This document shows, in pieces, positions 19,919 through 29,362 of a stretch of 64,000 bases of DNA (position 1 is its first letter; each line of letters begins with the position of its first letter). The notes below the pieces were generated by a model. The model had not been told where the DNA came from. It did no database searches and saw only the letters and a list, made by a program, of their open reading frames with translations. Position numbers and translations under genes: made by a program. The DNA comes from Lichenostomus cassidix (Eukaryota; Chordata; Aves; Passeriformes; Meliphagidae): the NCBI GenBank assembly GCA_008360975.2, contig CM039210.1, forward strand, positions 17,631,007 to 17,695,006. Reading direction: 5' to 3'.

Positions 19919-21059
19919 CAAGAAAAAATATACATAATTTATTAAGTTGCAATTTAATTCTTTTGTGTGCAGAATTGATGATGATAATTCTGTTTGGGTT
20001 TTTAAGTTTTTTAAAATTTTTTTCTGAGTTTTAACTGTTTATCTCTTTTAGTTTACATGAATGGCATTGTTCTGTCATATAGGTCCAAAAAATCTATACA
20101 TTTTTTATTATCTTATAGGGGCTGAAAAGGATCCTGAATAGAAAGTAGTTCTTTTGCTAGTTGGTTGCAAGACTAAGTTTCAAATAAACCATACTCAACT
20201 CTTATCGAGTAAATATGCCTCCAATTATATTTCCAGAAGTCTTCTCAGCTACATTTTCCTTTATGTCTTTGCAACCGAGTAGACAAACAGTGCTATCATT
20301 GCAGCTTTTGCTGCTAAGTTGTCCATAATGTATTTCTAAATAGTATAGAAATAAGAATGCACCACAATCTGTCTCCTTGAAGCAGTTTCTAGTTATTTCT
20401 GTCAAATGTAGCCCAAAGTTTTGATCAGCTGAATGTTCATAAAGAAATAAATTAAAGTTTTGGTGTCTAAAACATTGCAGGTCTTGTGTTAATCTTGGAC
20501 TTTTCCCTCTACCATCCTTGTACTGCTTTCTTCTGCAATGCTTCCTTTTTGTTGATGTGATGCCATCTTTGGTACTTTAACAAAGGACTATATAAATATT
20601 TGGAACCCAAAACAGATGTTTTGGCACTGCTTTAATTCAGTTTTTCAAGTTCAGACATAAAACAAGATCTTGACCACTCATGGTTACTGTAGATTGGATG
20701 ATTTTTTCAAAGGAAGAGTAAGCATGCTGGGCCAAATGGCTTCCTGTCTTCTGGCATCCTACCATGTCGTCTTTGCTATACCCTAATGTTTCTCAACTTT
20801 GCTTTTGTTTCACTCTAATAATTGGCTTTGTATATTCACTGAGTGACCTGATTTTCCTATCAAGACAGGGTTGTTCACTCCATATTTTCACTAGTGTAAC
20901 TGAGAGGAAATTTTGGTCCATATGCTCTGTAATAAGATATCTCACTGTCAATAGTTATCTTCTTCCCAACACTCCCCTGCCATATGGCAACTTCACAGGA
21001 AAGAACTGAATTGCTTATGTTCTATGTAGGACTTCTTCATTCCCTGAAAAATAGAGGTT
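19919..21059. other. AT-rich single-copy-looking interval
   Basis: No repeat ends, coding frame or RNA gene recognised between the split LTR and the next solo LTR. Confidence 0.4.
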
Positions 21060-21065
21060 TGTTTT

Positions 21066-21436
21066 TGTTGGAAAACACAGTTTTCCAGCAAAACTTGTGT
21101 TAGTTGAGCAGGCCTGAACAAAGCCTCAGCATAGGCAGGCCTCAGTAAAAATCCTAGTAAAGTGTCATGAGAAGCTAAAACCTGGGAACCACAGCTGTGT
21201 TTCTAGGCTGTGAGAAAAATGTTATGAGAAAAGATAAAGAGTCAGAAGTGTTATGAGAAAAGATAGGGAGTCACCAGGAGGATCCCCTGAATATGTGAGA
21301 ACAGACTGCAGATACGTGTGTAACTATAATTAGAAACATCTGTAATAGTGTATAAGTTTCTCATTTGGTGAAATAAAATGGAGCTTGCTTATATCTCACA
21401 TTGAGACTGCTGCTTGCTCTCTCTCGCCAATCGTCA
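21066..21436 (+). repeat. Solo LTR of the ERV4 family, TSD TGTTTT
   Basis: It starts TGTTGGAAAACACAG and ends CAATCGTCA. TGTTTT is directly repeated at 21060-21065 and 21437-21442. It has the family's gtgaaataaaatggagctt polyA region. The 6-bp TSD fits alpha/betaretrovirus-like elements. Related copies are 48397-48768 and the two ERV4 LTRs. Confidence 0.9.
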
Positions 21437-21442
21437 TGTTTT

Positions 21443-22173
21443 AATATCATTCAGATTTTAAAATGGAGGAAGTCCTTTAGCATGGGATTTTCACTTAACT
21501 TTAGCCACCCAAAAGCTAGTCCCTGGAAGAAGGAAGAAACTTTGAGAAGGTGATTCATCACATCCTACGATAAGACTCGGAGGAAAATTTTATTGTTGTA
21601 GACATGAGTGCAAATCTTTACAATGTCCACTGGTCTTAATGGTGTTGAACTGATGAATTGAGCTGCAGACCCAAAGGCAACATTTGAGCTGGTGGATTGA
21701 AGGGGGGCAGGAGACTATTTTCCTGAGCTGCTATTAGCCTGCTCCCTGGCATGTTTCAGCTTGTGGGGGGTAAGTTCTCTCCAAATAACATCTGAGCATG
21801 ACTCAGTGGGCATAGTGAGCCACAGATGGTTTTCAGTCAGCAAGACACAGATGAGTCTGCCCTGTTTCAGGCAGGAAATTTAGCCCTAGTAAGACAAATC
21901 ATGCCATACGCTTGCTTCCAGGATCAGACAATGGATGCTGGCTCATTTTATTTACTGATGGAGATATAGCCAAAGAACTATAGGCAGTGCAGAAAGCCAT
22001 ATAGGAGAATGAAAGATGAACTTGAGGGGGTTTCATTTGTATTGTCTGAAACTAGGACTTGGGTGCAAGTAGGAACCCAAGAGACAAGAGCCACTGTTAG
22101 TGAGACTTTTCTTATTAAGCAAATTTTAAAGACACTCCTTCCTTGTACTGGTGCTAGAGTGACTGACAGTGAC
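21443..22173. other. Interval with no recognised feature
   Basis: Flanking DNA of ERV3. No gene or repeat was identified. Confidence 0.4.
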
Positions 22174-22179
22174 TATGAA

Positions 22180-22585
22180 TGTGGAAAGCTGGCTTCTAGA
22201 GAAGGGACACGCAGATGTAGATAGATTGCTACTTAACAAGCCACTTCTTAGCAATAGCCATATTCAGCCAACTATTAATTAGAGACCTGCGTCCAATCAG
22301 CGATCTAGGTCACCATGACTTTCCTTCAACATGGAGATCGTAGGAGCCGTCAAGAATGCGTTAATTGGCAACAAATATGCAGAAATCAGGCATTATAGGT
22401 AAACATAGATACATGTTAAGGCAAGTAGCCAAACTTAGGGCGTGGAAGTATATAACCAATAGTATTGTATGACTACAGAATATGCATGAGTTAGTTAACT
22501 ACACTATAAAATTGTATACTGTAAATCAATAAACTGAAGCTTGTGGTAAATTCATATTGGATTGTCAAGCCTCCATTTCTCGGCA
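22180..22585 (+). repeat. ERV3 5' LTR (406 bp)
   Basis: It starts TGTGGAAAGCTGG and ends TTTCTCGGCA. It has a tatataacc promoter-like box near 22450 and an AATAAA signal near 22529. Its first 102 bp also encode the Env C-terminus in the 3' copy. Confidence 0.95.
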
Positions 22586-22587
22586 AA

Positions 22588-22608
22588 TGGTGACCCCCGA
22601 CGTGATAC
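22588..22608 (+). promoter_or_regulatory. ERV3 primer-binding site, tRNA-Trp type
   Basis: It reads TGGTGACCCCCGACGTGAT, which is the avian alpharetrovirus-style tRNA-Trp site with one extra C in the C run. It lies two bases after the LTR. Confidence 0.75.
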
Positions 22609-22866
22609 GAACAAGGGTCCTGCTCCCCATCTGGCTGGACCTCTTGGGAAACAGCGTGGCTACGGCTGAGAATCCAGGCATCTGGCTCCGATACACCCCA
22701 GAGGGTCAAAGCAGTGGGAGCGCACGTACAGGACGACCGTTATCAGGGCGGGATCTGGACACTGCCGGACTTGTGAGGTGAAAATCTCGCACCAGAGAGG
22801 AAAAGTGGCCCGAAGATCTCGGAGGGTGAAAAAAGTGAGTGCGCAAAGAGACAAGCCACTTTTGAT

Positions 22867-24489
22867 GTGTTTTATTGCTTTTTAGAAAAGCGGGGGATTA
22901 AGGGAAAGGATATAAAGAGTGATTTAGTGGCGTTGACAGCATGGGGGTTGGCTAAAGGTTGTTTTATTGACCCTAACAGCATTTTTGATTGTGATGAATT
23001 GCAGAGAGTAGGAGATAAGTTGTGGGATGCTATTCTTGAAGATGATAAGGTTGGAGAAAAACTATGCAAAGTGTGGAAGATAGCTAGTAAGGCTCTGTAT
23101 CAGTATCAGGCAGAACAGAGGGCGGCTAGGGCTTCTTCTGAGTGGCTGAGTCCACCTCCCCCGTCTACTTCAGGGCAAGGTAATGAGCGATCATGGCCGC
23201 TCCCCCCATTAACAAACACAGTACATATTCCCCCTACTAATCCATTTGCTGAGCCCTCTGAGGATGCGGTGAAGCCTTCCGCTCCGATCGAGTCTTCTGA
23301 CCCAGTATCTCACAGGGCAGTTTTTCAGTCACCCAGTTTGGGGAGCCCCGAACTTCCGCCTACTGGGGGTCTGGCCAGTCCCGGTGGTGCCGGTTTGGGG
23401 GCTGCGTGTCAGCATGAAATTTATTGGAGGCTATTTACCTCACAAGCGGCTCAGGAGGGTGACGTGGAAGCTGCGACTGAGATGTTGGGGGTGTTCCCAG
23501 TGATTTACAGCCCAGGAGAGCAGGGAGGGCTCACTGCTTCTATTTTAACCCTAAACTGGAAAATCTTATTTCAGTTGCAAGCTACCGTGAGTGAATTCGG
23601 AATTCAGGGAGAGCCTACTAGACAAATGTTAGATTATATCTGGGGGTCAGGACTTCTGCTCCCCTGTGATATTAAAAGCATTATTAAATTGATACTTACT
23701 CAACATCAACAATTGCTGTTCAATGCTCATTGGCAGGCATTCTGCCAGGAGTCGGTGGGTCTAAATCGCCAGCAAGGTGACCCGCTGCATGGAGTCACTC
23801 TAAATGAATTGATGGGGTTAGGTCCTTATCTAAGAAGTGAGGATCAGGCACTCTTGGGACCAAACAAGATTAGAGAGTCTATGGATTTAGCTCGGAATGC
23901 TCTGGATAAAATAAAAGCCCCCGGAGGCGTCCCGTCATATATGTCCATCAAGCAGGGGTGGGATGAGCCGCTGGGGTCTTTTATAGATAAGATAGCTGCA
24001 GCGGTGAAAACAGCAGGAATGGCAGAATGCATGCAAGGGACTATGTTAAAGCAGTGTGTATTGCAAAATGGAAATGGGACAGTCAGAAATCTTATCATGA
24101 TCATGCCAGAGAATTGGTCCATAGAGGACCTTTTAGAGAAAGCTTCACAGTTCCTTATAGACAGTCAGGCTATGTTGATCAATGCTATTAAGGAGCTGGG
24201 GGAGGGATTAAAAGCGCAGGCAGAATGCTCTCAAAATCAAGTCCTCGGCGCACTCACACCCCTCCGGCAGCCAAGGCCACTTCCAGCAATTCGAAAAACA
24301 AAGCTCCATTGTTTTCGCTGTGGACAGCCAGGGCACTTACGGCGAAACTGCACTGCTGGAGCAGTGTGGTGTTCTCAGTGCCAGTCTGCATCACACAGCT
24401 CTGCAGCTTGTCGGAGATCCCAGGGAAACGGGAATCGGAGCGCAAAAGGGACTATGACACAAATAGTAGCACCTGTCCAACAGGACTAA
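22867..24489 (+). CDS. gag: ERV3 Gag polyprotein lacking an ATG
   Basis: About 540 codons. The frame is open from 22777 but contains no ATG near its start; position 22867 is GTG. The ERV4 gag has an ATG 11 codons before the shared CFLEK block, so the ERV3 start seems lost in a short deletion. Visible parts: matrix-like N-terminus; a Pro-rich region with late-domain PSAP (residues 137-140); capsid with the major homology region around residues 361-380 (IKQGWDEPLGSFID); two CCHC knuckles CFRCGQPGHLRRNC (about 482-495) and CSQCQSASHSSAAC (about 502-515). A slippery heptamer near its end feeds the next frame. It would assemble the virion core. Confidence 0.9.
   Translation: MFYCFLEKRGIKGKDIKSDLVALTAWGLAKGCFIDPNSIFDCDELQRVGDKLWDAILEDDKVGEKLCKVWKIASKALYQYQAEQRAARASSEWLSPPPPSTSGQGNERSWPLPPLTNTVHIPPTNPFAEPSEDAVKPSAPIESSDPVSHRAVFQSPSLGSPELPPTGGLASPGGAGLGAACQHEIYWRLFTSQAAQEGDVEAATEMLGVFPVIYSPGEQGGLTASILTLNWKILFQLQATVSEFGIQGEPTRQMLDYIWGSGLLLPCDIKSIIKLILTQHQQLLFNAHWQAFCQESVGLNRQQGDPLHGVTLNELMGLGPYLRSEDQALLGPNKIRESMDLARNALDKIKAPGGVPSYMSIKQGWDEPLGSFIDKIAAAVKTAGMAECMQGTMLKQCVLQNGNGTVRNLIMIMPENWSIEDLLEKASQFLIDSQAMLINAIKELGEGLKAQAECSQNQVLGALTPLRQPRPLPAIRKTKLHCFRCGQPGHLRRNCTAGAVWCSQCQSASHSSAACRRSQGNGNRSAKGTMTQIVAPVQQD
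24423..24429 (+). promoter_or_regulatory. Gag-Pro -1 frameshift slippery site GGGAAAC
   Basis: In the gag frame the heptamer reads G GGA AAC, the X XXY YYZ pattern of retroviral -1 frameshifting. The -1 frame after it is open and runs into the dUTPase motifs. The site lies 60 nt before the gag stop, where a gag-pro site is expected. Confidence 0.8.
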
Positions 24490-24830
24490 TTGTAATCAGA
24501 GGACAACCTGTTGGTGCACTTTTGATCAGGCGTTGATCTGCAACCATGAAAGGACTGGACATTTTAACTGGATTAATCGATGCTGATTTTCAGGGTACAA
24601 TTGACATTATGGCTCGGACATTTCATCCACCTATTCATATTCCTGCTGGATCTAAAATTGCTCAAGTGATCCCTATACCACAGTTGATTCAAAGTCCATC
24701 TGATCGGCCTCATCGAGGAACAGGAGGTTTTGGCTCCACAGGCCCTGCGGTTATGCTAACAGTGGATTTGAAGCAACGTCCACAAAAACGGATATCTTTG
24801 GAATATTCTGCCATCGGATACAATTATCAG
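24429..24830 (+). pseudogene. pro: ERV3 dUTPase domain (pro frame), interrupted by TGA
   Basis: This is in the -1 frame relative to gag. Recognisable dUTPase features are a CPTGLIVIRGQPVGALL block, then a TMKGLDILTGLIDADFQG block, then PPIHIPAGSKIAQVIPIP. dUTPase hydrolyses dUTP and keeps uracil out of viral DNA; betaretroviruses place it before protease in the pro frame. A TGA at 24534-24536 interrupts it just before SATMKG. The frame then shifts between about 24795 and 24830, so protease continues in another frame. Everything after about 24830 in the dUTPase frame is out-of-frame reading of protease. Confidence 0.8.
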
Positions 24831-26443
24831 CACTTTTGGATACTGGAGCTGATGTCACGGTACTGGATGAAAACAAATGGCCTGCTCACTGGCCAGCATA
24901 TGCATCTGGAGCTACTGTTTCTGGTGTAGGAGGCATCACCATGGCTCGTCGGTCACCACATTTAAAAATTACCATCGATGACAAAGTTGTGGACTGTGTG
25001 GTACAGTTGTTACCACTTCCCCCAGGAGTAAATGCTTTAGTAGGCCGTGATGTTTTGGCCCAAATGGGAGCCTTACAACCAGGGCTCCCCAATCCCAGCA
25101 TGCTACCAGATGAATGGTTTCTACTTGTTGTGGACTTAAAGGACTGTTTTTTCACCATTGGACTACATCCAGATGACATGCAGCGTTTTGCTTTTACGCT
25201 GCCCTCAATTAACCGTGAGGCACCAGCACAGCGTTTTGAATGGACTGTATTACCACAGGGAATGCGGAACTCACCGACACTTTGTCAACTCTATGTGGAT
25301 GCTGCTCTCAGGCCTCTTTGGATGGCCTGGCCAGAAGTAATCATCTATCACTACATGGATGATATATTACTGGCACAGAGCGCACCTTTTACCGCAGATC
25401 AGTTATATACCCTGACTAATCACTTGCGTGCTCAGGGCCTTACAATCGCCCCTGAAAAGGTACAGAACACATCACCATGGCAATATTTGAGATGGACTAT
25501 AACAGACCATCAGGTTCGTCTTCAAAAACTGCAAATTCACACAAACATTCAAACCCTACATGATGCTCAGAAACTGATGGGTGACTTACAATGGCTTCGT
25601 CCTGTCATTGGTATTCCTAATGAACTGTTGAATGTTCTGCGGCCTCTACTGAAAGGCACTGAGCCAGCTACAAAAGCCACCCTCTCTACAGCACAGCAGG
25701 CGGCGATCCAGACTATCTCAGAACGTGTTGTACAAAATCATACATCGCGTCGTCTACTTGATGTGCCACTAAATATCACTGTGCTAACTGGCCCTCAATA
25801 CCTTTTGGGTGCCATCACTCAGCATAAAAAGAAAACGGGGGAAAATACCCCTACTACAAATGAGGATTACAATGTTTTGGTGCTGGAATGGTTAGCACCA
25901 CCCCTTCAACCACGAAAAATGATTCAGGAAAACATAATTACAATGGCAAATCTTATCAAACGTGGCCGCCAAAGGATAAGGGAGATCCAAGGAACATCGC
26001 CAGGGGAGATACAAGTACCACTGAAGCTGGATGACCTGAACTGGTACTTACAAAATTCTATGGATCTTCAGGCAGCATTGCTGGAAGAGGGAACCCTCAT
26101 CAGTATCCGACCTCTCCAGCCTTCTACGCTGGCATGGATGTCTAATCACCGATGGCTAGTAAAGCCATTGCGGTCATCCTCTCCGCTTTCAGGAGCAGTG
26201 ACTGTTTATACAGATGCTGGCAAACGCTCCCGTAAAGCTGCTGCGACGTGGATGGAGGAGAAGCAATGGCGACACAAAATTATTCCTGCAACATCGGAGG
26301 ACTCTTTACAAACCTTGGAACTATCAGCAGTGGTCTGGGTCTTTACCAACTGGATAGACCAACCTGTTAACATCGTCACAGATTCTCTCTATGTCGCAGA
26401 CATTGCTAACAGAATTGAGGAAGCAATGGTTAAGGATGTGTAA
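24831..26443 (+). pseudogene. pro-pol: ERV3 protease-RT-RNase H with internal deletion
   Basis: The frame opens with the protease active site LLDTGADVTVL (about 24830-24860) and continues to GRDVLAQ. It then runs directly into MGALQPGLP, a motif from the middle of reverse transcriptase. The protease tail and the RT fingers (roughly the first 100 or more residues) are therefore missing, and two genes normally in different frames are fused in one. The rest of RT is present, with VVDLKDCFF, LPQGMRNSPT and YMDD, followed by RNase H (YTDAGK, LELSAV, TDSLYV). A TAA at 26441-26443 ends the frame; the same frame resumes with integrase. It cannot make an active polymerase. Confidence 0.9.
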
Positions 26444-27388
26444 AAACGCCGACTTGCGGAACTATTGATGGTGCTTAAACGCACCATTGGCCAAAGGACT
26501 GACCCATATGCCGTGTTGCATATAAGAAGTCATCAGTGGTCAGAGGGCCTTGGAGAAGGCAATGCCAGAGCGGACCGATTGGTAGCGGTGGCGGAAGCTC
26601 CAGTATCTTCCTTTGAGAGGGCCCGCCACGCACATATGAACTTTCATCAAAATGCAAGGGGTCTCCATAAGGGTTTTGGAATTCCACTGGCAGAAGCCAG
26701 GGCCGTAGTGCGGGCCTGCCCTATTTGTAGTTTTCATAACCAAGGTGTTGGTTTGGGTATGGGAGTGAACCCCAAGGGGTTACAAGCTAATGAGTTATGG
26801 CAGATGGATGTAACACATTTCCCTGAATTTGGTAGATTAAAATATGTCCATGTTTGCATTGACACATACAGCCACATGATATGGGCAACATTACAGCCCG
26901 GCGAAAGAGCCCGGGATGTTATAAGGCACCTTACTAGTTGCTTTACCGTATTGGGCAAACCCAAAGCTATCAAAACAGACAATGGACCAGCTTATTGTAG
27001 TGCCTTGGTGAAAAAATACATGCAACTTTGGGATATAAAACATACTACAGGAATTCCTCACTCCCCAACGGGGCAGGCAATGGTAGAACGAGCAAATGCA
27101 ACAATAAAGGGTTACCTGGCAAAACATAAGGAGGTCTCAGATAGTAGAGAAAGGCTTTCTAAAACCCTGTTTGTGCTAAATCATCTGTGTATATTTGGAG
27201 ATCAGGATTTACCACCTATCTTAATTCATCACAAGGGAGTGGCACAGCCACCGGTACCACGCATGAAGGTCCTATATAAGGACCCCAAAACAGGCATCTG
27301 GGAGGGTCCAGTAGAGGTCATATATTCTGGCAGAGGTTATTTTTGTGTATCTTCCTCCACAAGCCCCCTTTGGGTTCCTAGCCGCTGA
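26444..27388 (+). pseudogene. pol: ERV3 integrase
   Basis: It is in frame with the RT segment but separated from it by one TAA. The HHCC zinc box is visible (HAHMNFH and CPIC). The DDE triad is WQMDVTHF, KTDNGPAY and QAMVERAN with normal spacing. It ends with a WVPSR tail, which fits alpha/beta-type integrases. The core itself is open, so the nonsense codon upstream is the only visible lesion in this part. The 6-bp TSD of the element matches this integrase class. Confidence 0.9.
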
Positions 27389-27392
27389 GTGA

Positions 27393-28067
27393 AGCCTGCA
27401 CTTGATCAACCTGGCACGGCTACAGGTGCCCCCGATACCGCCGATCGATGAAACACCACGACTGATTCGGCTTCTACATTGTGCTCTTGATCCTATCTTG
27501 CGGCGAGCTGGGTTTCCAGTCGAGCGTTGGCAGACTTTATTAGAATTAAGAGATATTATAAATAGATTAGGCTCTGTATGCCCTTACCTGAATATATACC
27601 CTTGTAGAAATTGTGCTAAGCTGTGGTGTCAGGCATGGTTACTTATTAAGTGTGGTATTTGTAAGAAACGGTGGTGGGTCCATCAAGAAGTGTATAATAC
27701 TTGTTGTTTGGCTTGCATTAATACACGCATAACTCGAATTGACTTTCCACATAACAGGCTGCAACGAGCTTTAGCCGCATTTACAGGGCTGCCTGATTGG
27801 CAAGGTTTGCAATTATTTGAATCTGAAGAGCAAAAATTTATAGCCTGGTTATGTTGGGAGGCCCAAGATGCAGTAAATTGGGCAACATCAAACTCTGGGT
27901 CTCAAATTTTGAGAGCAGTGTGCACCGATCGGGCTCTAGAAAGGATCCCAAAGTATTGGGTTACCAGAGAACATGAATGGGAACGCACTAAAAGGCGTTT
28001 TGCTCCTGCACATACTGTGCATGTTAGGGGTTGTTCTGGCAGATGCTACCGATGCAAATGCCAATAA
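27393..28067 (+). CDS. Unrecognised Cys-rich, methionine-free ORF between pol and env
   Basis: I do not recognise this protein. The frame is open from 27393, right after the pol stop and in a different frame from it, and overlaps the env start by about 95 nt. It holds about 225 codons with no ATG anywhere; TTG at 27402 is one near-cognate start. It has 16 cysteines (numbered from 27402): C68-X2-C71, C84-X2-C87, C102-X2-C105 and a terminal cluster C211, C215, C218, C220. It is also rich in Trp and Arg. The spacing suggests a zinc-binding, perhaps nucleic-acid-binding, protein. It would need splicing onto an upstream start. Alternatives: the remnant of an upstream env or pol extension, or chance. 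In a young element with otherwise broken genes, an open frame this long is notable but not proof. Confidence 0.5.
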   Translation, partial: SLHLINLARLQVPPIPPIDETPRLIRLLHCALDPILRRAGFPVERWQTLLELRDIINRLGSVCPYLNIYPCRNCAKLWCQAWLLIKCGICKKRWWVHQEVYNTCCLACINTRITRIDFPHNRLQRALAAFTGLPDWQGLQLFESEEQKFIAWLCWEAQDAVNWATSNSGSQILRAVCTDRALERIPKYWVTREHEWERTKRRFAPAHTVHVRGCSGRCYRCKCQ

Positions 28068-29053
28068 TCCTCTCCATTCAATTGAGCCCAGGAAAAATTT
28101 GTGGGTCACCTGGGCAAATCAGACACGTACTAGTGCTTTTTGCCTTGCGCTTGCATCAGCCACTAACCCTTTTCGCACATGCTTACTTGGTATCCCAGGC
28201 TTTGATAATACTAGCTTTGCACGGTTTTCAACTAACAACTGCTCACAAGCTGCCAATGTTAGCCATTATACTGCTCTCTTCGAGTCTTAATACCTCATTG
28301 CCATGGGATCCTCAGGAGTTGGATCTCTTGGGGAGCCGAGCTCTTAATGCAAGTGGCAATGAAACAGGCTGCATAACTTTTGGTAGCCCCATAGTGATTC
28401 CTAACAGCACCTGGTTGACTCCCCATACGGCAGAATATGCTAACATCTCTGCCCAATGTGGTCCACATGGAAGTTATGGCCGGGGCAGTGGTTATATACA
28501 AATTTGGGCCAATAAAAGTGCCCTTGCCCTTCCATCAGGTGTATTTCTCATTTGTAGAGACCGTGCATGGCAGGGAGTTCCGAAAAGTGCTTATGGGGGA
28601 CCATGTTATTTGGGCAAACTCACTTTACTTGCCATGAATAAAACCACTGCAGCCAATTTAATGCGGTCCAGAAAGAGACGCAGTCTTACTTTGGATGCAA
28701 ACTGCAATGATGAAGTAGGCCTATGGAATAAACCGTCTCGGGTTTTTGATGGCCTATTCGGAATTCCATGGGGTGACTGGGGTATAACGGGATGGCTTCG
28801 CTATATCTTGCTAGTAGGATTAGTGATTTTACTTGTCCTTGTTGGAATAGCTGTTATTCTACCTTGTGCTTTGCAATGTTTGAAAAAATCATTATCACAG
28901 ACAGTGAATCAGCTTTGGCTCGCACAAACGCGTAAAGAAAACAGGGGAATTGTGGAAAGCTGGCTTCTAGAGAAGGGACACGCAGATGTAGATAGATTGC
29001 TACTTAACAAGCCACTTCTTAGCAATAGCCATATTCAGCCAACTATTAATTAG
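27973..29053 (+). pseudogene. env: ERV3 envelope, frameshifted and with a shortened TM subunit
   Basis: Env starts at the ATG at 27973 with a clear signal peptide (LLLHILCMLGVVLA). The surface-subunit frame runs to 28290 and then hits a stop, while the downstream env sequence continues in another frame from about 28275, so there is one frameshift near 28280. The second part has several N-glycosylation sites, a furin-type site RSRKRR (28664-28681) and a membrane anchor (about 28802-28870). Only about 40 residues separate the cleavage site from the anchor. The fusion peptide, heptad repeats and CX6CC region are absent, which implies an internal deletion. The last 34 codons lie inside the 3' LTR. 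The element should be unable to fuse membranes. Confidence 0.85.
28936..28950 (+). promoter_or_regulatory. ERV3 polypurine tract
   Basis: The purine-rich run aagaaaacaggggaat directly precedes the 3' LTR start. It lies inside the env reading frame. Confidence 0.75.
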
Positions 29054-29356
29054 AGACCTGCGTCCAATCAGCGATCTAGGTCACCATGACTTTCCTTCAA
29101 CATGGAGATCGTAGGAGCCGTCAAGAATGCGTTAATTGGCAACAAATATGCAGAAATCAGGCATTATAGGTAAACATAGATACATGTTAAGGCAAGTAGC
29201 CAAACTTAGGGCGTGGAAGTATATAACCAATAGTATTGTATGACTACAGAATATGCATGAGTTAGTTAACTACACTATAAAATTGTATACTCTAAATGAA
29301 TAAACTGAAGCTTGTGGTAAATTCATATTGGATTGTCAAGCCTCTGTTTCTCGGCA
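28951..29356 (+). repeat. ERV3 3' LTR (406 bp)
   Basis: It is identical to the 5' LTR except at four positions near its right end. The first 102 bp encode the Env cytoplasmic tail. Confidence 0.95.
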
Positions 29357-29362
29357 TATGAA

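Larger units (their letters stand above)
22180..29356 (+). mobile_element. ERV3: young alpha/beta-like provirus with an extra Cys-rich ORF
   Basis: LTR - gag - dUTPase/pro - pol - Cys-rich ORF - env - LTR. TATGAA is duplicated at 22174-22179 and 29357-29362. Both LTRs are 406 bp and differ at 4 positions (about 1%), so insertion is recent. The tRNA-Trp-type primer site, 6-bp TSD, dUTPase before protease and two zinc knuckles place it between alpha- and betaretroviruses. It is defective: no gag ATG, a TGA in dUTPase, a frameshift before protease, a protease/RT internal deletion, a TAA in pol, a frameshift in env and a shortened transmembrane ectodomain. Confidence 0.95.

Noticed and set aside
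24546..24929. 127-codon ORF as a complete ERV3 protease
   Set aside because: Only its first 85 or so codons are genuine (dUTPase). The rest is out-of-frame reading over the true protease active site.
27393..28067. Cys-rich ORF as a simple C-terminal extension of ERV3 integrase
   Set aside because: Integrase ends with a normal tail and stop, and the ORF is in a different frame with its own stop upstream at 27390-27392.
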